Assembly (NCBI GenBank): GCA_900546605.1
Contig: URDV01000115.1
Coordinates: 1 to 7,241 of the forward strand
Direction of reading: 5' to 3'
DNA length: 7,241 nt
DNA from: an uncultured Prevotella sp.
Lineage (GTDB): Bacteria; Bacteroidota; Bacteroidia; Bacteroidales; Bacteroidaceae
The translations under genes were made by a program, and so were the position numbers. Of the stretch, positions 1-6,654 are shown in pieces. The notes below the pieces were generated by a model that did not search any database, was not told the origin of the DNA, and was given only the letters and a program-made list of their open reading frames with translations. How positions within the stretch are numbered: the stretch's first letter is position 1; the number at the start of each line of letters is the position of its first letter.

Positions 1-58
1 AAAATCGTTGACAATCCTTGCAGCCGGACATGCGGAGCCTCGGCTTGTTGTTTGGTAA
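1..58 (+). CDS. Possible 3' end of an upstream gene (partial)
   Basis: The frame beginning at position 2 is open from the left edge and ends at TAA 56-58, reading KSLTILAAGHAEPRLVVW. I do not recognise this tail. The support is indirect: the stop lies exactly at the foot of a strong hairpin, as expected for a gene followed by its terminator, and this stretch is less AT-rich than the intergenic region that follows. Another forward frame is also open across most of this stretch, so the frame choice is uncertain. No product can be named. Confidence 0.3.
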   Translation, partial: KSLTILAAGHAEPRLVVW

Positions 59-92
59 GGATGAGCACCCCTCGATGGGGTGCTCATCCTTA
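56..92 (+). terminator. Perfect 16-bp hairpin, probable terminator of the upstream gene
   Basis: Arms 56-71 and 77-92 are perfectly complementary over 16 bp with a 5-nt loop (TCGAT), and the part next to the loop is GC-rich (GCACCCC/GGGGTGC). The left arm includes the stop codon of the possible upstream reading frame. There is no long T tract after the right arm (TTATGTC), so it is not a textbook intrinsic terminator, but a stem this stable between two rightward units most likely ends the upstream transcript or protects its 3' end. Confidence 0.6.
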
Positions 93-287
93 TGTCAGGG
101 TTGCCGGCTTAAGCTATAACGCAGGGTGTAGTCAGTGTTCAAAAAATGAACAAATATGTGATATATGTCATACGTGCTAAGTGCAGATTTACCCGAACTT
201 GCGCTAAGCATTTGATATTTTCAATTTCAAGAGCATGGTAATATAAGACATTCATGTATAAACTAAAGCATAATTGTGTTGCATTAT

Positions 288-310
288 TTATCTTTTTGTC
301 AAAAAGATAA
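288..310. promoter_or_regulatory. 23-bp perfect palindrome, candidate operator of gdhA
   Basis: Arms TTATCTTTTTG (288-298) and CAAAAAGATAA (300-310) are exact reverse complements around one central T. A one-base centre cannot form an RNA loop without unpairing several bases, the stem is mostly A-U, and no T tract follows, so a binding site for a dimeric regulator fits better than a terminator. It lies about 33 bp upstream of the candidate -7 box of gdhA, a place that suits an activator or a repressor. The bound protein is unknown. Nitrogen control is a guess from the downstream gene. Confidence 0.5.
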
Positions 311-331
311 GATGAAAGGGTGCAAAATAAA

Positions 332-341
332 ATCTTTTTGT
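332..341 (+). repeat. Half-site repeat of the palindrome
   Basis: ATCTTTTTGT at 332-341 is an exact copy of 290-299, the left arm of the palindrome. The two copies are 42 bp apart, close to four helical turns, so they lie on the same face of the DNA. A shorter match, CTTTTTGT, recurs at 385-392. T-rich words recur easily in AT-rich DNA, so this is suggestive only. Confidence 0.35.
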
Positions 342-342
342 G

Positions 343-350
343 TATTTTTG
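343..350 (+). promoter_or_regulatory. Candidate Bacteroidetes -7 promoter box for gdhA
   Basis: TATTTTTG matches the TAnnTTTG -7 consensus recognised by the primary sigma factor of Bacteroidetes. No clear TTTG -33 box lies 19-21 bp upstream; the bases there are around GGGTGC. That gap would fit a promoter that depends on an activator bound at the nearby palindrome. The match is short and could be chance. Confidence 0.4.
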
Positions 351-449
351 TGGTCGAAAACAAGAAAACGTATGCATAAGAATGCTTTTTGTTACATTCA
401 AAAGTTTACGTTTAAACAATCGAAATATCTAACGACTACTATAATAATT

Positions 450-1784
450 ATGAACGCATTAGAAACCGTAGAACGCCTGAAACAGCGTTTCCCCAATGAA
501 CCTGAATACATTCAGGCCGTTAGCCAAGTACTTGGAACTATTGAAGAGGAGTACAACCGCCACCCCGAGTTTGAACAAGCTAACCTTATAGATCGTCTTT
601 GCATACCCGATCGCATTATTACCTTCCGTGTAACTTGGGTCGACGATAAGGGACGTGTGCAAGTGAACATGGGTTATCGTGTACAACATAACAATGCCAT
701 AGGGCCGTACAAAGGTGGTATCCGTTTTCATGCCAGCGTAACACCCTCTGTGCTTAAGTTCCTTGCCTTTGAACAGACATTTAAAAATGCGCTGACTACA
801 TTGCCTATGGGTGGTGCAAAGGGTGGCTCAGACTTTAATCCACACGGAAAGAGTGATGCTGAAGTAATGCGTTTTTGTCAAGCCTTTATGAATGAACTTT
901 ACCGTCACATTGGTCCCGATGAGGATGTACCTGCAGGTGACATAGGCGTTGGCGGTCGTGAGGTAGGTTACATGTTTGGACAATACAAAAAGTTGACCCA
1001 TCAGTTTGTTGGTGTGCTTACAGGCAAAGGCTTACAGTTTGGTGGTTCACTCATTCGTCCTGAAGCAACAGGCTATGGTAACGTTTATTTTCTTGAAAGC
1101 ATGTTAGCCACACGTGGCATCGACATTAAGGGTAAACGTGTGTTAGTGAGTGGCTCGGGCAATGTAGCACAATACACAGTTGAAAAACTCATTGAGTTGG
1201 GTGCTGTGCCTGTTACACTCTCAGACTCTGATGGTTATATTTATGACCCCGATGGCATTGATGCTGACAAGTTGGCTTATGTGATGGAGTTGAAGAACGA
1301 AAAGCGCGGCCGCATTAAAGAGTATGCTGAAAAATATGGTGTGAAGTATGTAGCAGGTGCACGTCCTTGGGGCGAAAAGGCCGATATAGCATTACCTTCA
1401 GCTACACAGGATGAAATTGAAGAAGCCGATGCACGTTCACTTGTAGCTAATGGCATTATTGCAGTGAGTGAAGGTGCTAATATGCCTTCAACCCCCGAGG
1501 CTATTAAAATATTCCAAGAGGCTAAGTTGCTCTATGCTCCAGGCAAGGCTGCTAATGCAGGTGGTGTAGCTGTATCAGGTTTGGAAATGAGCCAAAACTC
1601 TGAACGTTTGAGCTGGACTCGTGAGCAGGTTGATGAGCGCTTAAAGATGATTATGAACGATATTCATCAAAATTGTGTGAAGTATGGTACACAGCCTGAT
1701 GGTTACATTAACTACGTGCGTGGTGCCAACGTTGCAGGCTTCCTTAAGGTGGCTAAGGCTATGATGGCTCAAGGCATTGTGTAA
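450..1784 (+). CDS. gdhA: NADP-type glutamate dehydrogenase
   Basis: Cytoplasmic enzyme that makes L-glutamate from 2-oxoglutarate, ammonium and NADPH, a main route of ammonia assimilation in gut and oral Bacteroidales. The protein is 444 residues, matching the roughly 445-450 of the bacterial hexameric family. The substrate domain has GPYKGGIRF (84-92, Lys88), Lys112, the catalytic-lysine motif PMGGAKGGSDF (119-129, Lys124) and PAGDIGVGGRE (161-171, Asp164). The nucleotide-binding fold has VSGSGNVAQ (233-241) with SDSDG (258-262), as in NADP-linked members such as the E. coli enzyme. I chose ATG 450 because MNALETVERL begins the conserved helix; the 58 in-frame residues upstream (from 276) are Lys/Phe-rich and look like translated leader DNA. 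There is no strong Shine-Dalgarno sequence, which is normal for this phylum. It is a single-gene unit between its own promoter region and the 1811-1859 terminator. Specificity for NADP is inferred from the family, not proved. Confidence 0.97.
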   Translation: MNALETVERLKQRFPNEPEYIQAVSQVLGTIEEEYNRHPEFEQANLIDRLCIPDRIITFRVTWVDDKGRVQVNMGYRVQHNNAIGPYKGGIRFHASVTPSVLKFLAFEQTFKNALTTLPMGGAKGGSDFNPHGKSDAEVMRFCQAFMNELYRHIGPDEDVPAGDIGVGGREVGYMFGQYKKLTHQFVGVLTGKGLQFGGSLIRPEATGYGNVYFLESMLATRGIDIKGKRVLVSGSGNVAQYTVEKLIELGAVPVTLSDSDGYIYDPDGIDADKLAYVMELKNEKRGRIKEYAEKYGVKYVAGARPWGEKADIALPSATQDEIEEADARSLVANGIIAVSEGANMPSTPEAIKIFQEAKLLYAPGKAANAGGVAVSGLEMSQNSERLSWTREQVDERLKMIMNDIHQNCVKYGTQPDGYINYVRGANVAGFLKVAKAMMAQGIV

Positions 1785-1810
1785 AAGAGTTCTGAACACC
1801 TATATTTAAT

Positions 1811-1859
1811 AAACGCAACCTTTGATTTGCACTATTAGCAAATCAAAGGTTGCGTTTTT
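1811..1859. terminator. Bidirectional terminator between convergent genes
   Basis: Arms 1811-1830 and 1838-1857 are perfectly complementary over 20 bp with a 7-nt loop (ACTATTA). On the + strand the stem runs into TTTTT (1855-1859). On the - strand it ends in TTT followed by the AT-rich ATTAAATATA. It lies 26 nt after the gdhA stop and only 7 nt after the stop of the leftward nuclease-helicase gene, so it can end both transcripts. Confidence 0.92.
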
Positions 1860-1864
1860 GCGTT

Positions 1865-4800
1865 TTATGCTTTAGTAAAGGCATCATTTGCTTTACAATA
1901 ATTTATGAGTCGGCTAAAAGTAATGTCGGCGGCTAATAAGGGAGCATTACCTAATAACACTAAATGCTTGCGGGCACGTGTCATGGCCACATTTAGTTTA
2001 CGGTCGATAATGCATCCCGAACGTTTATCAACATACTCATTATTTGTCAAAAATTGTAGTTGATATTTGTGCTTAGCCGTGAAACTATAAATGATAATGT
2101 CGCGCTGACTCCCTTGATATCGTTCCACCGTGTCAATGGTAATGTTGTGCAATACAGGTATGTTCAGTTGGTCAATGGCTGCCCGCATGGTAGCAATTTG
2201 GTTGCGATAGGGAACAATAATGCCCAAGGTGCTGTATGCGTTAAAATTAGATGCATGCTCATTGTAAGCGTATTTAACCAATTGCGCAGTTAACTTTGCC
2301 TCGAGTGAATTAACCTTGTCAGGCTCATCAAGGTCGTCGGGGGGGATGCACGACACAAAGAACACGCGATGATGACGTAAAGCACGTGCTGTCCAGTTAA
2401 CATTAGGCTTTGACGCATCAACAGGAGGCGTAGGTTTCACTTGGTGGGGGAGTGGCACCTCTTGTAACAGGCCGTCATAGAACGTGTGACTTGGAAAGTA
2501 AGAAATGTCGCGATGCATACGACCTTGATGTGTGAGCATATGACATACAGACTCATTAATGGTGCCATCGGTGTGATAGCCATAAAGGTGTAGCAAACGT
2601 TCAAAAAGCGACAAACGGCAGTCGGTTAGTCCAATAGCATTGAGCTGAGGGTCATTAACGGCAGACTCATTGCTACTTTGTTGCACCACAGCAGGTAGTT
2701 GCTTTTCGTCGCCAATAAGCACAAAGCGCTTAATGGCACACTCACCCTGGTGCATGGCACTCAGCAGAGGCAAAAGTTGAGGTTCAAGAATTTGTGAAGC
2801 CTCATCAATAATTGCTAAGTCAAACTGCTTGAGTTTAAAGAGCGATTGTGTCGCGCTAACTGATGTAGTTGTGCCACAAAACACACGATGTGAATGCACA
2901 AGGTTTCTCACACTTTGTATGTTGGGTTGTCCCATCTGTTCAATGCGTTCGCTAAGCAGATAGGGTTTATAACGTTCTTCGCAACTAAAGTCGTTGCCTA
3001 AACGAATAAAGTCAATATGCTCCTCCACCAGCTTGCTACAAATTTCGTCAACAGCCCGGTTGGTGTATGAAAGCAGCAAAATGTTGCTACCATTATGCAT
3101 TAATTCTTCGAGGAGTAAGTTCTTCATGCCAAATGAAGTTTTGCCTGTTCCAGGAGGACCTATTATAATATATAGGTCATTAGCTTGCTTAGCATGTAAC
3201 ACCAAGTTGTTAAATTCATCGTTACCATATTCGCCCAGTCGCTTTGCTTGTGTATTGATGGTGGGGCGTTGTTGTCCTAAGAGCAAATCACGCCGCGGCT
3301 GTGGTGCTGACAAAAAGGCATGAAGTCCGCGATACAGAGCGTTGTAAGTCGAATCCATGAAGTCATGTTCTATGGCCCACACCTTGCCATTGTAATGCTC
3401 AAACACCATGCTGCTCGTTTGAGCATTACGCAAGCGAACGCTTAATTTTTGAGGCTCAATGTGAGTTAATGTGCCACGAAACACAAGTGTAGCAGTAGCA
3501 TCGGGCATGGAGCCCTGCGTGTAAGGATAAAATAATACAATATCACCTACACGAAAATTTGATAAGTCGGCGTCAGTAGTTGCTTGATAGAAATGAAAGT
3601 GCACATCTGCAATCTTATTTTCTTCATTCTCTTCAATTGATATGTGCAGGTTTTCATAAATGTTGCCAGCTTCACGTTTGTCTTCAACTGATGAATTCCA
3701 TGTTGAAGCAAATCCTGAGTTCTCTTTCGTTCTGTTACCAATGCGCGACAAGGCTTGCTCGTTAGCTACAAACTGTAAAAAGCGGAAATAGTAAGCTCGT
3801 TCAAGAGCTGAGGCTTGATGAATGGGAGCAAGCAAGGCTTCAATTTGAGGCTTTTTGTAGTTACGCCATAAGTTGCCATCAGCTTCTGGAAAAATACGTT
3901 CAGGTGTGAGCGTTTCAAGTTGTTTCATTCCACCGCGCGTAAACCACTCATCGCCACTTGCTAATAGGTTACGCAACTTAAAAGCCTCAAAAAGCAAATG
4001 AGGAGCCGAGGTAGTTAAGTCGAGTCCATTAGGGTAGCGCGAGTAAAGCAAAAAGGCTTGCATTTGGTCGGCATTTAACTGCAAATAGTCATAATGCAAA
4101 AGGGCGCGATAGAGCAACATTTGCACATAGTGAGCCTCTTGTTTGCCAGTATACACGTTAGCAGGAGCCCCCCTTTGCCATTTACATTTGCCCGACTTCT
4201 GCTCAATAACGGTTCGGTAGCTAAGGTCAAGAAAGTCCATACGCCCTTGTAGCCCCAACGTGTCTGAAAAGAAAGAAGGCTCAAGAATCACCTCGTCTGA
4301 CCTAAATTCGTTTGAAGTCATCGTTTCATAGTCGTGAGCCATGATGTGCAGAATGTTCTGCTTTTGCAATTGCGCCTGTACATGAAACGAAGCATCAAGT
4401 TCGTTACAAGTAGCAATGTTTAGCGCATTTTGCTTAAAAAAATAGCGAATGCTATCAGCATAAGTAGTATGTTGCTTATAGGCCGTTTCGTCGAGCAGTT
4501 GACCTGCAAAGTTACCTAAAAGAATGGGAGCGGTTGGTTGGTTCGGACTAATGCGTCGTAGTAAATCCATCCAAGGAGAGCAACCAACACCATCAAAGCA
4601 TCCAGCCACCGATGTAACGTTAATTAAGTAGTCGGGGGCATAAATGATTAATTCGGGGAGCAAGCTACCATCCTTATCTATGCGAGGACGAATGACATTT
4701 AACTTTTCACCCTCCACCATGATGCGTTTCAAGTAGCTGCGGTCACCAGGCACATAAGTGTTACTGGCCATATAATTAATGCGAACCTGTTCATCGTTGT

Positions 4801-5314
4801 CCTCACGTGTGGCATAAATAAAAGTATCATCCCATCGCAATATAGAACACCGAAGGTAGTTAATAGCCTTGTCCACCCCATCTTTTACCCTTTGTGGCAA
4901 CACCCGTTGAGATGTGAGCGGAAACAATTTTAGCAAGTTTGCTGGCGTTTGCGTTTCGTAAATGAGCGCTATGAATTGAGTCACAGCCTTAAAGTCTATG
5001 CCCCATGCTTTTTGCAGTTCACTATCAGACGTGATGCACAGGTTATGCAAGCGCACACGAGTGTCATTAATGGCAAACGAAAGGCTACGATCATGCGCAC
5101 GTAACTGATGCAACTTTACCAAATAGTCAATTTTAGCATAAAGTCCACTCAGCTTAATCGTAACATCAATCAATTGTTGGTCAACAGCCACAGTCAGCAC
5201 TTCGCGCAATATGCCATAGCGTGTGCGCAAAGGTCGTTGCCAATTAATACGTGCAAGTGCATCAAAAAGCTCATCAGCCGTTTCAAGTAAGGACTTTTTA
5301 AAATTCATATCCAT
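1865..5314 (-). CDS. Dna2-like nuclease-helicase (PD-(D/E)XK nuclease fused to SF1B helicase)
   Basis: A 1149-residue protein with the domain order of Dna2. Residues 1-225 match nothing I recognise. The nuclease core (about 228-430) has LLGNFAGQLLDE (265-276), the metal-binding GRMD (Asp360), EQK (Glu371, Lys373) and the QxxxY motif (Gln398, Tyr402). A barrel-like segment (about 585-660, FRVGDIVLFYP) resembles the 1B domain of UPF1/Dna2 helicases. The helicase has Walker A GPPGTGKT (719-726), motif Ia SYTNRAVDE (749-757), Walker B DEAS (837-840), motif III GDEKQLPA (868-875), QGRMH (930-934), VPYRNQ (1034-1039), motif V DTVERYQGSQRD (1061-1072) and motif VI NVAMTRARKH (1108-1117). The likely role is ATP-driven unwinding with cutting of single strands in DNA repair or replication, in the cytoplasm. 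Oddities: no CxxC cluster after QxxxY, so the Dna2/Cas4 iron-sulfur site is missing, and Gly271 sits where RecB-family nucleases have His. The start could also be Met3 (5306-5308). It is the last gene of the leftward block, 55 bp after its neighbour. Confidence 0.93.
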   Translation of the reverse strand: MDMNFKKSLLETADELFDALARINWQRPLRTRYGILREVLTVAVDQQLIDVTIKLSGLYAKIDYLVKLHQLRAHDRSLSFAINDTRVRLHNLCITSDSELQKAWGIDFKAVTQFIALIYETQTPANLLKLFPLTSQRVLPQRVKDGVDKAINYLRCSILRWDDTFIYATREDNDEQVRINYMASNTYVPGDRSYLKRIMVEGEKLNVIRPRIDKDGSLLPELIIYAPDYLINVTSVAGCFDGVGCSPWMDLLRRISPNQPTAPILLGNFAGQLLDETAYKQHTTYADSIRYFFKQNALNIATCNELDASFHVQAQLQKQNILHIMAHDYETMTSNEFRSDEVILEPSFFSDTLGLQGRMDFLDLSYRTVIEQKSGKCKWQRGAPANVYTGKQEAHYVQMLLYRALLHYDYLQLNADQMQAFLLYSRYPNGLDLTTSAPHLLFEAFKLRNLLASGDEWFTRGGMKQLETLTPERIFPEADGNLWRNYKKPQIEALLAPIHQASALERAYYFRFLQFVANEQALSRIGNRTKENSGFASTWNSSVEDKREAGNIYENLHISIEENEENKIADVHFHFYQATTDADLSNFRVGDIVLFYPYTQGSMPDATATLVFRGTLTHIEPQKLSVRLRNAQTSSMVFEHYNGKVWAIEHDFMDSTYNALYRGLHAFLSAPQPRRDLLLGQQRPTINTQAKRLGEYGNDEFNNLVLHAKQANDLYIIIGPPGTGKTSFGMKNLLLEELMHNGSNILLLSYTNRAVDEICSKLVEEHIDFIRLGNDFSCEERYKPYLLSERIEQMGQPNIQSVRNLVHSHRVFCGTTTSVSATQSLFKLKQFDLAIIDEASQILEPQLLPLLSAMHQGECAIKRFVLIGDEKQLPAVVQQSSNESAVNDPQLNAIGLTDCRLSLFERLLHLYGYHTDGTINESVCHMLTHQGRMHRDISYFPSHTFYDGLLQEVPLPHQVKPTPPVDASKPNVNWTARALRHHRVFFVSCIPPDDLDEPDKVNSLEAKLTAQLVKYAYNEHASNFNAYSTLGIIVPYRNQIATMRAAIDQLNIPVLHNITIDTVERYQGSQRDIIIYSFTAKHKYQLQFLTNNEYVDKRSGCIIDRKLNVAMTRARKHLVLLGNAPLLAADITFSRLINYCKANDAFTKA

Positions 5315-5369
5315 GTGTGCTCAAGCATTACTGAAAACATTACAAAGAGAGCCCCGTTTTACAAGGTTC

Positions 5370-5615
5370 CTATAGTAATTGTTCGAGTTCGTCAACAGCC
5401 TGTTTAAGTTCGTCATGAAATGTAGTATGGTTACGCAAAAATAAAGCATTACCATGTGACAGGAGAGCATAAAGTTTAGGGTTCATTTCGTCAACGTATG
5501 ACGAAATGGCATACTCAATATCATCCTTTTGCCAATCCATGTTTGAGTGTGCATAAACCCGCTCTTTTTGGTGAAAAAAGCAATAAGTGGTTTCAATACT
5601 ATCGTGTGAAATCAT
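5370..5615 (-). CDS. Conserved-looking small protein of unknown function (81 aa)
   Basis: I do not recognise a named domain. The 81-residue product is acidic, soluble and mostly helix-friendly. It has no signal peptide or membrane segment, and only one cysteine (Cys12). Notable parts are an aromatic N-terminal half (YCFFHQKERVYAHS, 11-24), DWQKDDIEYAISSYVDEMNP (27-46) and a Leu/Glu-rich C-terminal helix (ELKQAVDELEQLL, 69-81). It is a real gene rather than a shadow: its ATG overlaps the TGA of the DUF4250 gene in an ATGA arrangement, a ribosome-binding site lies at a usable distance, and no competing gene lies on the other strand. Translation is probably coupled to DUF4250, which hints that the two proteins act together. 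The nuclease-helicase gene follows 55 bp downstream. From memory, similar proteins occur in other Bacteroidales, but I could not check this. Confidence 0.82.
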   Translation of the reverse strand: MISHDSIETTYCFFHQKERVYAHSNMDWQKDDIEYAISSYVDEMNPKLYALLSHGNALFLRNHTTFHDELKQAVDELEQLL

Positions 5616-5812
5616 TGGTTGTAACCTTTAGGCCGCATTTGTTTTTGTTCAATACTATACACATAACCATGTTGCAGCAGGTAATTTTTAAGTTCCTTTG
5701 GGTCGCGATTAAAGGCATAGCAAAGAGCCTCAAGTGAGTCAAACTCTTCGTCGCGTAGTAGCATATTAATGGTCGATACCAAAATAGCAGGGTCGGTAGG
5801 TAAAAAATCCAT
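5612..5812 (-). CDS. DUF4250 family protein (66 aa)
   Basis: A small soluble protein of the DUF4250 family, whose function is unknown. The family pattern is visible: an N-terminal LPxDPxxLxSxxNxxLRD stretch (LPTDPAILVSTINMLLRD, 4-21), then SLEALC (26-31), a short helix-turn region DPKELKNYLLQHGY (37-50) and a C-terminal YSIEQKQ (52-58). The length of 66 residues fits the usual size of about 60. The run SLEALCYAFNRDPKELKNYLLQHGY could form a small helix-turn-helix-like helical pair, but DNA binding is not shown. It starts 49 bp after aroE, and its TGA overlaps the next gene's ATG by 4 bases. Family assignment is from recalled consensus. Confidence 0.85.
   Translation of the reverse strand: MDFLPTDPAILVSTINMLLRDEEFDSLEALCYAFNRDPKELKNYLLQHGYVYSIEQKQMRPKGYNQ
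5625..5629 (-). promoter_or_regulatory. Ribosome-binding site for the 81-aa gene
   Basis: On the minus strand AAAGG lies 9 nt before the ATG at 5615-5613, inside the end of the DUF4250 gene. Most genes here lack a recognisable Shine-Dalgarno sequence. Together with the ATGA overlap it supports this start and coupled translation. Confidence 0.4.
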
Positions 5813-5861
5813 GATATGATTTCGCTAAAGGGGGAAACTATTAAAGTAGTCTATTGAACAC

Positions 5862-6617
5862 CTACATTGCCTCATTGTGCCACATTTGCCAAGCAGCCTC
5901 AGCCTGTAGGTGCAACATTTCAAGTCCATTCTTGACCACAGCTCCTTGTTCGGCTCCGCGCTTCATAAACAAGGTGTCAAGCGGATTATAAACCAAGTCG
6001 TAGAGCAAGTGGTCAGGAGTCAGCCTATCGTATGGAATAGCAGGGCAAGCCTCAACCTTTGGAAACATGCCAACAGGTGAGCAATTAACAATCACCTTGT
6101 ATTGGTTCATAACTTCAGCCGTTAAATCGTCATAAGTAAAACGTCCCTCGGCAGGAGTGCGGCTTACGTAGGTAGGCGTTAAGCCCAATTGTTTTAAACC
6201 AAACATGACAGCTTTTGAAGCCCCTCCTGTGCCTAACACCAAAGCACGTTTGTGAACATCGCAACGCAACAAGGGACGTATAGACTCCTTAAAGCCAATA
6301 ACGTCAGAGTTGCATCCATGCAATAGCGTTTGACCATCGGTAGTGTGGCGCACACACACCACGTTTACTGCGCCAATGGCCTCAGCCTCGGGCGATAGGC
6401 TGGTTAGGTAAGGCATGACGGCTTGCTTGTGTGGAATGGTAACGTTAAAGCCCACCAAGTGAGGCATTTGTAGCAAGTGCTGTATAGCCTCGTCAACGCT
6501 GGCATATTCAAAGTTGCTATAAGTAGCGTCAATGTGTTCACGTTCAAATTTATCGGCAAAGTATCGTGCCGAAAAACTATGACCAAGAGGATAGCCTAAG
6601 AGTCCGTATTGTTGCAT
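5862..6617 (-). CDS. aroE: Shikimate dehydrogenase (NADP+)
   Basis: Reduces 3-dehydroshikimate to shikimate with NADPH, a late step of the shikimate pathway to chorismate and aromatic amino acids, in the cytoplasm. The 251 residues fit the somewhat short AroE proteins of Bacteroidales. Visible motifs are GYPLGHSFS (8-16, Ser14 and Ser16 bind shikimate), NVTIPHK (58-64, catalytic Lys64), AIGAVN (80-85), CNSDVIGF (102-109, catalytic Asp105), the NADP-binding loop GTGGASKA (129-136), VSRTP (151-155, Arg153 placed to contact the 2'-phosphate), NCSPVGM (178-184), YDLVYNP (206-212) and NGLEMLHLQA (230-239). All catalytic residues are present. The ATG at 6617 places the first strand correctly (YGLLGYPLGHS). 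It lies 37 bp after the ClC channel gene and 49 bp before DUF4250, so it may be read from an upstream promoter. I see no good promoter in either gap. Confidence 0.97.
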   Translation of the reverse strand: MQQYGLLGYPLGHSFSARYFADKFEREHIDATYSNFEYASVDEAIQHLLQMPHLVGFNVTIPHKQAVMPYLTSLSPEAEAIGAVNVVCVRHTTDGQTLLHGCNSDVIGFKESIRPLLRCDVHKRALVLGTGGASKAVMFGLKQLGLTPTYVSRTPAEGRFTYDDLTAEVMNQYKVIVNCSPVGMFPKVEACPAIPYDRLTPDHLLYDLVYNPLDTLFMKRGAEQGAVVKNGLEMLHLQAEAAWQMWHNEAM

Positions 6618-6654
6618 GATAATGATGAGTGTTGATGTAGGTGTGTGGCGAACA

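Larger units (their letters stand above)
93..449. other. Intergenic region upstream of gdhA
   Basis: This AT-rich stretch of about 357 bp has no convincing gene. A leftward frame at 139-363 is open but begins at TTG and has a composition typical of AT-rich noise. The region holds the 288-310 palindrome, a half-site repeat at 332-341 and a -7-like box at 343-350. If transcription starts just after that box, the gdhA leader would be about 90-100 nt. A short GCAT/ATGC stem at 374-385 followed by five T is too weak to call. I see no known riboswitch or small RNA. Confidence 0.6.

Noticed and set aside
139..363. 74-residue leftward reading frame in the intergenic region
   Set aside because: It begins at TTG, has no recognisable motif or ribosome-binding site, and overlaps the gdhA control region. 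It looks like AT-rich chance.
374..390. Short stem GCAT/ATGC followed by TTTTT in the gdhA leader, a possible attenuator
   Set aside because: Only four base pairs. It is far too weak compared with the two real hairpins in this window.
276..449. In-frame N-terminal extension of gdhA starting at 276
   Set aside because: The extra 58 residues are Lys/Phe/Thr-rich and unlike the family, they cover the palindrome and the candidate promoter, and the 444-residue form from ATG 450 matches the normal length.
2994..3323. 109-residue forward reading frame opposite the helicase, and similar shadows at 2060-2293, 3580-3765 and 5108-5290
   Set aside because: Each lies antisense to well-supported coding sequence with conserved motifs, and none shows a motif of its own.
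4109..4516. Cas4-like nuclease core as a sign of a CRISPR-Cas locus
   Set aside because: The nuclease is fused to a Dna2-type helicase, and there are no CRISPR repeats or other cas genes in the window.
5315..5369. Possible promoter in the 55-bp gap before the helicase (TTG, 19-bp spacer, TAATGTTT on the minus strand)
   Set aside because: Two of the six fixed positions of the -7 box are wrong, so it is not better than chance.
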